This document shows, one piece after another, positions 1-5,301 of a DNA stretch of 5,301 bases (its first letter is position 1; the number at the start of each line of letters is the position of its first letter). This stretch comes from CAYYGL01 sp964471235. Lineage in GTDB: Bacteria; Calditrichota; Calditrichia; RBG-13-44-9; J075. Under the pieces are notes generated by a model, which saw nothing but the letters and a program-made list of their open reading frames with translations, did not search any database and had not been told where the DNA came from. The stretch is from assembly GCA_964471235.1 (NCBI GenBank), contig CAYYGL010000249.1:1-5301 (forward strand). Direction: 5' to 3'. The translations under genes and the position numbers were made by a program.

Positions 1-141
1 GATGATTACGGCAATACGCTGAAAAATACCGGTCATAGACTCCGTTGGAGAATCTTCTACCACGGAGGAATGCCGAATATGAGATTCCAAAACCTTCTTA
101 TCACCACACCATCCCACCGGGCTATCTTTTTCCTTGTATGA
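1..141 (+). CDS. Possible 3' end of an upstream gene (doubtful)
   Basis: Reading from base 1, this frame stays open for 46 codons and stops at TGA 139-141, inside the first repeat copy. It starts with DDYGNTLKN and contains RIFYHGG and MRFQ. These faintly recall the DD-x-GN-T ... RI-x-Y-x-G ... RF pattern of secreted pre-peptidase C-terminal-type repeats, but the spacing is short and the match weak. An open run of this length is not unlikely by chance. A competing reading exists on the minus strand: that strand is also open here, with an ATG at 36-34 (MTGIFQRIAVII) preceded closely by GGAG (43-40), which would make this the start of a divergent gene running off the window. I cannot choose between them, and neither may be real. 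Confidence 0.2.
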   Translation, partial: DDYGNTLKNTGHRLRWRIFYHGGMPNMRFQNLLITTPSHRAIFFLV

Positions 142-164
142 AATGACCGAATTTCATAACTTTT
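111..164 (+). repeat. Upstream repeat copy 1 (partner at 1211-1263)
   Basis: This is one of two imperfect direct copies of about 54 bp. The strongest parts are TTTTTCCTTGTATGA (127-141) and TTTCATAACTTTT (152-164), identical in both copies and separated by 10 nt that are mostly different (3 of 10 match). Weaker similarity extends left through ATCCCACCGG (111-120), compared with ATTCCACAGG in the other copy. Within this copy, TATGAAAT (137-144) and ATTTCATA (151-158) form a perfect 8-bp inverted repeat around GACCGA, followed by a run of six T (161-166). It ends about 210 nt before gene 1. It could be a transcription-factor operator, a weak AT-rich terminator, or an interspersed repeat; the sequence alone does not decide. 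Confidence 0.7.
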
Positions 165-195
165 TTACACATTGTGAACCGTCTTCGTATAAAAT
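164..195 (+). promoter_or_regulatory. Predicted sigma-70-like promoter for gene 1
   Basis: TTTACA at 164-169 resembles a -35 box (TTGACA) and TATAAA at 188-193, continuing as TATAAAAT, resembles a -10 box, with an 18-bp spacer. The -35 hexamer directly abuts the right block of repeat copy 1, so a protein bound to the palindrome there could affect polymerase binding. Transcription would start near 200, giving a leader of about 175 nt before the ATG at 375. The call rests on consensus similarity only, and the organism's own promoter consensus is unknown. Confidence 0.45.
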
Positions 196-374
196 GTATC
201 AGAGACCAATAGGTGCGATCAAATTGCACAAAAAGTCGGGTAAAATTCCCGGGGTAAGGGAGTAGCAGCAGGAATGTTCATAATAAACCTTGGTTATTCC
301 TTATGTAATGGCACAAGGGAAAGAAAAACGCCATTTAAACGTATGTCTCGTTTCATTCAAGAGGAGATTAAAAA
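196..374 (+). promoter_or_regulatory. Long 5' leader of gene 1
   Basis: This stretch has no open frame worth calling. It contains a small inverted repeat, CGGG (237-240) and CCCG (248-251) around a 7-nt loop. A looser one is formed by GGAAT (271-275) with ATTCC (296-300), including AATAAACC/GGTTATT. It also contains AAATTGCACAAA (221-232), which recurs at 5223-5234. It ends in a strong Shine-Dalgarno site, AAGAGGAG (359-366), 8 nt before ATG 375. I do not recognise a known riboswitch class. It is called a leader only because of the promoter predicted at 164-195. Confidence 0.3.
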
Positions 375-1124
375 ATGATGGGTAGATTTGGATTGGTTTT
401 TTTGTCTATCAGTCTGGCTGTTCTGATGTTGAATTCGGTTGCTTTCCCCCAGTCAACCACCGATAGCAACCGAAGTTATGTTGTTAAAAAAGATGGTGAA
501 CGGGTATATGGCTCCGTGAGAGTACTCGATAACAGCCCCCTGGGATTCGGGACCACTGTTCTGGTAAATGACAGCACTAAATTGACCTTTCAACATTTTG
601 ATTCTCTCAGGATTCGATATCAGCAATTCATTCTTCACCGGGAAATCATTCATAGCCGAAACGGGACCCAATTCAAATATCAATTTTTGAAAAGGCTAAA
701 TGGAGGACCACTACCGATTTATGCCCGTGTTACCAACCAATCGGAGATGTTAACAAAGAAATCGTATGATTTCTTTATGATGACGGATTCCTCACTTCAT
801 CGGGTGAATTACTCGAATCTTGCCGGGATTTTGCACCAAAAACCGGAAAGTTCAATAATTCTGAAGAAAGCGGAAAAGTTTCATCGATGGAGTAATATTT
901 CCCTGGCAATTGGGGGCGCCACTCTCTTATATGGCATTTTAAATTCAGGTTTTATAAGCGGCTATAAACGAGACCCCGGGAAAAGATACATGCGAACGAT
1001 TGTTCCGGATTTCAACATCGCAGTCTTTGTAGGATTGGGCTTTATTGTAAATACTGCGGTGCTTCAAGGCATCAGTAAAAAATACTTCAGACGATCGATA
1101 GATAGGTATAATGAAAAAGAATAA
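375..1124 (+). CDS. Exported beta-rich protein with C-terminal membrane segments, unknown function
   Basis: The product is 249 residues and I cannot name its function. Residues 1-26 form a Sec-type signal sequence: R4, a hydrophobic core GLVFLSISLAVLML, and likely cleavage after SVA (residue 23) or a few residues later. The mature part begins with alternating beta-like segments (YVVKKDGERVYGSV, 35-48). This is a K-x-G-x-x-x-x-G pattern that, from memory, resembles uncharacterised exported proteins of FCB-group bacteria in which a 'K-[ND]-G-D-x-I-x-G' strand opens the domain. LNGGPLPIY (108-116) and YDFFMMTDSSLHRVNY (131-146) fit further strands. Two hydrophobic stretches follow at about 174-194 and 212-233, with a basic tail KKYFRRSIDRYN (235-246). 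Mature topology would therefore be a periplasmic domain anchored by two membrane helices, although the second half could instead pack as beta structure. ATG 375 is preferred to the adjacent ATG 378 because AAGAGGAG (359-366) lies 8 nt upstream. Sampled GC is lower (about 42% in one 60-base row) than in much of the next gene. Confidence 0.85.
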   Translation: MMGRFGLVFLSISLAVLMLNSVAFPQSTTDSNRSYVVKKDGERVYGSVRVLDNSPLGFGTTVLVNDSTKLTFQHFDSLRIRYQQFILHREIIHSRNGTQFKYQFLKRLNGGPLPIYARVTNQSEMLTKKSYDFFMMTDSSLHRVNYSNLAGILHQKPESSIILKKAEKFHRWSNISLAIGGATLLYGILNSGFISGYKRDPGKRYMRTIVPDFNIAVFVGLGFIVNTAVLQGISKKYFRRSIDRYNEKE

Positions 1125-1144
1125 TGTTTGGCTACACACCGGAG

Positions 1145-1150
1145 TATAAT
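1145..1150 (+). promoter_or_regulatory. Perfect -10-like TATAAT in the intergenic gap
   Basis: TATAAT lies 21 nt after the stop of gene 1 and 186 nt before the start of the GH13 gene. No convincing -35 hexamer sits 16-18 nt upstream (the sequence there is around TAATGT), and it is not a TGn-extended -10. It could be a promoter for the GH13 gene with a leader of about 180 nt that would carry repeat copy 2. It could also be a chance match in AT-rich DNA. Confidence 0.25.
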
Positions 1151-1210
1151 CTTCTTTGAGGATAGAATAGCAGGTCCCCCTTCATGCATCACTATCATTG
1201 TTCCCTGCCG

Positions 1211-1263
1211 ATTCCACAGGTAGCTTTTTTCCTTGTATGAGTTACCCCGGTTTCATAACTTTT
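1211..1263 (+). repeat. Upstream repeat copy 2 (partner at 111-164)
   Basis: This is the second copy of the element found ahead of gene 1. TTTTTCCTTGTATGA (1226-1240) and TTTCATAACTTTT (1251-1263) are identical to copy 1 and again exactly 10 nt apart. The left arm ATTCCACAGG (1211-1220) matches ATCCCACCGG at 111-120, with a 2-nt length difference after it. The palindrome is reduced here to TATGA (1236-1240) and TCATA (1253-1257) with a 12-nt gap, the same gap as in copy 1, while the inner bases differ (GTTACCCCGGTT). It lies 73 nt before the GH13 start. Immediately after it is a small hairpin, TGCCG (1263-1267) with CGGCA (1273-1277). The copy overlaps the possible extended TTG start of the GH13 frame at 1262, which argues against that start. 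Confidence 0.7.
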
Positions 1264-1324
1264 GCCGCCGAACGGCAGCGTAAGTTTCAGTTGTTTATCG
1301 ATGAAAAATCCACATCCTAACAGC

Positions 1325-1332
1325 AAAAGGGG
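1325..1332 (+). promoter_or_regulatory. Ribosome binding site deciding the GH13 start
   Basis: AAAAGGGG ends 4 nt before ATG 1337. The spacing is slightly short, but this is the only good purine-rich site near any candidate start. ATG 1301, in the same frame 12 codons earlier, is preceded by TTGTTTATCG, which has no Shine-Dalgarno match. The still earlier TTG 1262 lies inside the end of repeat copy 2. ATG 1337 is therefore chosen. Confidence 0.6.
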
Positions 1333-1336
1333 TATC

Positions 1337-4300
1337 ATGAAATCCCTGCCAATAATCCGGTTGGGAATCGGATTCAACAATCAATCTTACCTTTATTCCG
1401 GCATTGCAGAGCAATACCGGGTGCCGGTAGAATTTCACGTCTCCCGCCAGGCACGCCGGAAATATCAATTTGACCTGAGCATGTTTACCAGCACCGGAAA
1501 TGTGATCTTTGCAAACTTTCACGCCGCCCGCCTGTTTGCCAAAAAAATGAACGAAACGCGAGACCTGGTGCACCATCCCGAGCAGGCGGTCAGCGCCGCC
1601 GAGTTGAATGCCCTGGGGTTGATCGATGAGATTCTGCACAGTCTGATCGCCCGCTACCGCCAACAGGTGGGAGCACCGGTTTTTGAGGAAGCCCTGGAAT
1701 GGTTAGCCGAACAATTGGGAGAGGAGACCCCCGAAACGGTATTGCACCGCTTTGTGGAGGAATTCCCCCCGCTGGAGGTGTACCAGGGAAAAACGGATGT
1801 GAAAACCTATCTGCAAGGTAAAACCGAGGGCATTCCCAACCGGCAGATTGCCCTGGAAGAATTGCTGCTGCTCCGGCTGGCAAACCTGAACCCGGCGTTT
1901 AAAAAATACGCAGAATTATTCGATGACACTCCACTGCAGCAGGAAACCCCTTACCTGAACATCATCACCAATCTGGAAACATATTTTGAAGACCAGCCAC
2001 CCTTGATTCTGGCACCGGGAAGTGAGGGAAAACCGCTGTTAAGCCTGCTAAAAGAACCGTTTATGGCAGCCCCCGAATCCCTGCCCGACCAATTACGCTA
2101 TATCAAAGAGCACTGGGGGGCGTATATACTGCCGGAGTTGAGCATCAAACAGGAGATGATTTTGGGGGAAGCCTTTCTGGACGAATGGGGCGTTCCCCGG
2201 GATGATTTTGCCCTGCGCATTTTACGTAGTCTCGACTTTGTCACTGAGGAGCAAAAAATTCGGTTTAACCCTGCCTGGGGACCGGCGCCCACGGAAGTGC
2301 CGGAGTTTTACCAGGATGAAGAACCGGAGCAGTTCAGCCCGGATATGCACTGGATGCCCCGCCTGGTTCTGATTGCCAAAAGCACCTTCGTCTGGTTGGA
2401 TCAACTCTCCCGACAGTACCAACGCAGCATCACCCGGCTGGATGAAATACCGGATGAAGAATTGGACCGCCTGGCGCGCTGGGGCTTTACCGGCTTGTGG
2501 CTGATTGGCGTCTGGGAGCGCAGTCAGGCATCGAAGAAAATCAAACAGCTCTGCGGCAACCCGGAAGCGGAGTCCTCCGCCTATTCTCTGTATGATTACC
2601 AGATTGCACAGCAGTTGGGCGGGGTTGCGGCTTATCAAAATTTAAAAGAACGCTGCTGGCAGCGAGGCATCCGTCTGGCAAGCGATATGGTGCCCAATCA
2701 CACCGGCATCGACGCCAAATGGGTGATGGAACATCCCGATTGGTTCATCCAACTCCCCTACCCGCCGTTTCCTTCTTATACCTACAACGGACCGGACCTC
2801 TCCTGGAACCCGGATGTGGCGATATTTATCGAAGATCATTATTACGACCGCAGCGACGCCGCGGTGGTGTTCAAACGGCAGGATAAGCGTACCGGGGAAG
2901 TGCGCTATATTTATCACGGCAATGACGGCACCAGCATGCCCTGGAACGATACCGCCCAGTTGGATTACACCAAAGCGGAAGTGCGGGAAGCAGTCATTCA
3001 AACCATCATCCATGTGGCAAAACACTTTCCCATCATCCGCTTTGATGCTGCCATGACCCTGGCAAAGCGCCATTTTCACCGCTTATGGTATCCGCCGCCC
3101 GGCAGCGGCGGCGACATCCCATCCCGTGCCGAACACGGGATGACCCGCGCCCAATTCGACGCGCTGATGCCGAAGGAATTCTGGCGGGAGGTGGTGGATC
3201 GGGTGGCGGAGGAAGCGCCGGATACCCTGCTGTTGGCAGAAGCGTTCTGGTTGATGGAGGGCTATTTTGTGCGCACCCTGGGAATGCACCGGGTCTACAA
3301 CAGTGCTTTTATGCACATGCTGAAAAACGAAGAAAATCAAAAATATCGCAACACCATCAAAAATACCATTGAATTTGATCCGGAGATTTTAAAGCGTTAC
3401 GTGAACTTCATGAACAATCCTGATGAGGATACCGCCATCGAACAGTTTGGCGACGGGGATAAATATTTTGGCGTCTGCACCCTGCTGGTTACCTTGCCCG
3501 GGCTGCCCATGTTTGGTCACGGGCAAATCGAGGGCTACCGGGAAAAATACGGGATGGAATACCGCCGGGCATATTGGGATGAGCATCCCAATCAATTTTT
3601 GATAGCGCGCCATGAACGGGAAATCTTTCCCCTGCTCAAAAAACGGTATCTTTTTGCGGATGTAGCCCAATTTCTCCTGTATGATTTTTACCTGGAGAAT
3701 GGCGGGGTGGATGAAAACGTGTTTGCTTATTCCAACCGCTACGGGGAGGAACGGGCGCTGGTGGTGTTTCACAACGCTTACCGGGAAACCGGGGGCTGGA
3801 TCCGACTCTCCGCTGCTTATGCGGTAAAAACAGCGGAAGGTGAAGAAAAGGTTTTAGTGCAGAAAACCCTGGGAGAAGGTCTGGATATTTCGAATGATGA
3901 AAACGATTTCCTTGTTTTCCGGGATCATCTTACCGGGCTGGAGTATATTCATCCCTGCAGAATGATTCATGAACGGGGCTTATTCCTGAAGCTGTATGCT
4001 TATGAATATCACGTCTTTCTGGATTTTCGGGTAATAAGGGATGACGCCGCACGCCGCTATTCGCAGTTAGCCGCATCGCTGCAGGGACAGGGAGTTGCAA
4101 ATGTGGAAGCGGCTGCCCAGGAGCTATATTTGCGACCACTGCACGAGGCGTTCCGGGAAGTGATTGCTGCGGGAAATGTGCAGCAAATTATCTCCCTGCG
4201 CCGGGGGGATTCTCCTGAGAACCTTTCGGATGAGGAGTCGTTTTTATCCGATACCACGGGGCGCTATACCGCCTTTTTAGAAACAGTGAAACAGTTCGAA

Positions 4301-5092
4301 TCGGTAACCGGGAATGCAGATGAGTTGCGTCGGCTGATACACAACCAACTGCGGACGTTGCTGCGCTTTACTCCCGCCGGAATCGTGAAACTGGTTTCCC
4401 TCCCCCGTACCCGGCAAAAGCCCATCCAAAAATTCATGCAACGAATTCTGGATGATGAATTATTTGCCGTTGCCCTGCTATTCAACTGGATAATTGTTCA
4501 CCGGATGGGACAATTGAAGTCGCCGGTGTGGGAAAAAGATTCCGCAGATGTCTCGTTGCAAAGCCGCAGTTGGATGGACCGGTGGCTGCTGCCGAAAGTG
4601 ATGAAACAGGAATTGAATTCCCTGGGCATGGATAATTCCCGCAGCGACCAAATCATCTCCCTGGTAAAATTGTTGACCACCTGCCAGCACTGGTATGTTC
4701 CCGGCGCCAGAACCGGGCTGGCATCCCGGCTGTTAGAAAAACTCTTTCGCGAACCGGAATTCCAGGGGTTTGTTCAGGTAAATGAATTTGACGGGGTATT
4801 ATGGTTTAACAAAGAAGCCTTTGAAACAGCGGTGGATTGGCTGTTTGTGATAGAGGTGTTTCAATCGATAGCTTCCGTTCCGGAAAGCGCCCTCATTAAG
4901 GATGAAACACCGGAAAAAACACCCGTTGCTCATTCAGCAGGAAAAAAGCCCTATCGATCGGCAACCAAAACGACATCTCCCGGGGAGGTCGGCACACACA
5001 TCTCCCGGGTGTTTAGCGTAATTCAAAAATGGCAGACGGCAGAGAAAAACTCCGGTTACCGGGTGGATAAATTGCTGTCCGGCAAATTCTGA
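1337..5092 (+). CDS. Very large GH13 (alpha-amylase family) protein with long N- and C-terminal extensions
   Basis: The product has 1251 residues, more than twice a typical single-domain amylase, with no signal peptide, so it is probably cytoplasmic. Numbering from ATG 1337: residues about 1-340 are a mostly helical unassigned region with the striking stretches PVEFHVSRQARRKY (29-42) and GNVIFANFHAARLFAKKMN (54-72). The (beta/alpha)8 barrel starts near RLVLIAKSTFVWLDQLS (342-358). It continues through GFTGLWLIGVWERS (383-396), SAYSLYDYQIA (414-424), region I SDMVPNHTG (449-457, D450 and H455), a domain B with YIYHGNDGTSMPWND, region II IIRFDAAM (566-573, R568 and nucleophile D570), region III LLLAEAFW (631-638, acid/base E635) and region IV FMNNPDEDT (691-699, D696). 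The barrel ends near LPGLPMFGHGQIEG (720-733). A beta domain C-like part with VFAYSNR follows to about 903. Then comes about 350 residues of unassigned, largely helical sequence, a polar linker (about 1180-1219) and a final helix. The exact reaction is unknown: all three catalytic carboxylates are present, but region IV has Pro in place of His. From memory, close relatives of 1100-1250 residues in Anaerolineae and similar lineages are annotated only as alpha-amylase family. The frame is intact throughout. Confidence 0.92.
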   Translation: MKSLPIIRLGIGFNNQSYLYSGIAEQYRVPVEFHVSRQARRKYQFDLSMFTSTGNVIFANFHAARLFAKKMNETRDLVHHPEQAVSAAELNALGLIDEILHSLIARYRQQVGAPVFEEALEWLAEQLGEETPETVLHRFVEEFPPLEVYQGKTDVKTYLQGKTEGIPNRQIALEELLLLRLANLNPAFKKYAELFDDTPLQQETPYLNIITNLETYFEDQPPLILAPGSEGKPLLSLLKEPFMAAPESLPDQLRYIKEHWGAYILPELSIKQEMILGEAFLDEWGVPRDDFALRILRSLDFVTEEQKIRFNPAWGPAPTEVPEFYQDEEPEQFSPDMHWMPRLVLIAKSTFVWLDQLSRQYQRSITRLDEIPDEELDRLARWGFTGLWLIGVWERSQASKKIKQLCGNPEAESSAYSLYDYQIAQQLGGVAAYQNLKERCWQRGIRLASDMVPNHTGIDAKWVMEHPDWFIQLPYPPFPSYTYNGPDLSWNPDVAIFIEDHYYDRSDAAVVFKRQDKRTGEVRYIYHGNDGTSMPWNDTAQLDYTKAEVREAVIQTIIHVAKHFPIIRFDAAMTLAKRHFHRLWYPPPGSGGDIPSRAEHGMTRAQFDALMPKEFWREVVDRVAEEAPDTLLLAEAFWLMEGYFVRTLGMHRVYNSAFMHMLKNEENQKYRNTIKNTIEFDPEILKRYVNFMNNPDEDTAIEQFGDGDKYFGVCTLLVTLPGLPMFGHGQIEGYREKYGMEYRRAYWDEHPNQFLIARHEREIFPLLKKRYLFADVAQFLLYDFYLENGGVDENVFAYSNRYGEERALVVFHNAYRETGGWIRLSAAYAVKTAEGEEKVLVQKTLGEGLDISNDENDFLVFRDHLTGLEYIHPCRMIHERGLFLKLYAYEYHVFLDFRVIRDDAARRYSQLAASLQGQGVANVEAAAQELYLRPLHEAFREVIAAGNVQQIISLRRGDSPENLSDEESFLSDTTGRYTAFLETVKQFESVTGNADELRRLIHNQLRTLLRFTPAGIVKLVSLPRTRQKPIQKFMQRILDDELFAVALLFNWIIVHRMGQLKSPVWEKDSADVSLQSRSWMDRWLLPKVMKQELNSLGMDNSRSDQIISLVKLLTTCQHWYVPGARTGLASRLLEKLFREPEFQGFVQVNEFDGVLWFNKEAFETAVDWLFVIEVFQSIASVPESALIKDETPEKTPVAHSAGKKPYRSATKTTSPGEVGTHISRVFSVIQKWQTAEKNSGYRVDKLLSGKF

Positions 5093-5245
5093 TTGGTTAC
5101 AAACGATCGAGAAGAAGCCATTAACGGAATAAAAAATCCGCGGACATCTGGGTGCATCGGTGACAGATATAAAATGAACAGAATTGCACGGTCGTATATC
5201 TCTTAAAAAAAGGGCGTATGACAAATTGCACAAATCAAAAAAGAT
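5093..5245 (+). other. Intergenic region after the GH13 gene
   Basis: No convincing coding frame and no classic terminator (GC hairpin plus T-run) is visible directly after the stop. ATCTG (5146-5150) and CAGAT (5164-5168) form a weak 5-bp inverted repeat. GTCGTAT (5191-5197) can pair with GTATGAC (5216-5222) using two wobble pairs around an A-rich loop. TATAAAATG (5168-5176) and two AATTGCAC motifs (5182-5189 and 5224-5231) echo the leader of gene 1. They may belong to the upstream region of a gene beyond the window. Confidence 0.4.
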
Positions 5246-5301
5246 CAGGGGATTCCTGCCCCAATGACGAGGTCACCACGTTGTGGCGGGGTCACTTCGT
5301 G
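5246..5301. repeat. GC-rich palindromic intergenic repeat, cut by the window end
   Basis: Several short hairpins are packed together. GGGG (5248-5251) pairs with CCCC (5259-5262), CCAC (5276-5279) with GTGG (5283-5286) around GTT, and CAC (5293-5295) with GTG (5299-5301) around TTC, the last stopping at the window edge. GGTCAC occurs twice (5271-5276 and 5290-5295), giving a tandem-palindrome look. This resembles REP-like or similar palindromic intergenic elements that are often multicopy in a genome. Only one occurrence is visible here, so copy number is unknown. Confidence 0.4.

Noticed and set aside
237..251. CGGG/CCCG hairpin in the gene 1 leader as an intrinsic terminator or riboswitch
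   Set aside because: The stem is only 4 bp and no T-run follows, and I see no conserved core of a known riboswitch class.
1125..1183. Terminator after gene 1
   Set aside because: No stable hairpin with a T-run is visible between the stop codon and the TATAAT region, so none is called.
1184..1240. Small upstream frame MHHYHCSLPIPQVAFFLV, a possible His-rich leader peptide
   Set aside because: Only a weak AGG lies upstream and no attenuator is evident. The FFLV-stop ending is shared with the frame ending at 141 simply because the repeat sequence is identical there.
1262..1336. N-terminal extension of the GH13 protein from TTG 1262 or ATG 1301
   Set aside because: Neither start has a Shine-Dalgarno site, the first overlaps repeat copy 2, and ATG 1337 has AAAAGGGG just upstream.
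3085..3372. Plus-strand 95-codon frame rich in Gly and Arg
   Set aside because: It is an out-of-frame reading of the segment between GH13 regions II and III. The real frame there carries the conserved acid/base motif.
2222..3772. Several long minus-strand frames (for example 2222-2638, 2642-3079 and 3389-3772)
   Set aside because: They lie wholly opposite the conserved GH13 catalytic barrel, overlap its active-site motifs, and encode no recognisable domain. They are antisense shadows of the real gene.

Overview
The window looks like bacterial chromosomal DNA with two convincing protein genes, both on the + strand, in moderate-GC sequence. A Sec-type signal peptide, clear Shine-Dalgarno sites and a very large cytoplasmic GH13 protein fit a free-living, probably Gram-negative bacterium. 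From memory, GH13 proteins of this type occur in environmental lineages such as Anaerolineae, Acidobacteria and FCB-type phyla. The small secreted protein recalls uncharacterised FCB-group (Bacteroidota/Ignavibacteriota/KSB1-like) proteins. The phylum is an inference and I would not press it.

Layout. Positions 1-374 hold no certain gene. There is an ambiguous open frame at the left edge, then a repeat copy (111-164) containing a palindrome, then a plausible sigma-70-like promoter (164-195) and a leader of about 175 nt. Gene 1 (375-1124) encodes a 249-residue exported protein of unknown function, with a beta-rich domain and two hydrophobic segments near its C-terminus. The 212-nt gap that follows (1125-1336) contains a perfect TATAAT hexamer and a second copy of the repeat (1211-1263). 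Gene 2 (1337-5092) encodes a 1251-residue protein with a GH13 (alpha-amylase family) catalytic barrel in its middle third, flanked by roughly 340 N-terminal and 350 C-terminal residues that I cannot assign to a named domain. The last 209 nt are non-coding and end in GC-rich palindromic repeat sequence that runs off the window.

How the parts may work together. The two genes are too far apart, and too separately equipped with upstream elements, to look like a tight operon. However, an imperfect 54-bp direct repeat lies upstream of both, with two perfectly conserved blocks (15 and 13 nt) separated by exactly 10 nt in each copy. This is the most notable non-coding signal here and could mark co-regulation, although an interspersed repeat or a terminator-like element is also possible. 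The large enzyme has no signal peptide and should act in the cytoplasm on an alpha-glucan or related glucoside. Its active site keeps the three GH13 carboxylates but has Asn-Pro-Asp where most family members have Asn-His-Asp, so its reaction should not be assumed to be simple amylase hydrolysis. I found no CRISPR array, tRNA, rRNA, transposase or recognisable defence system.
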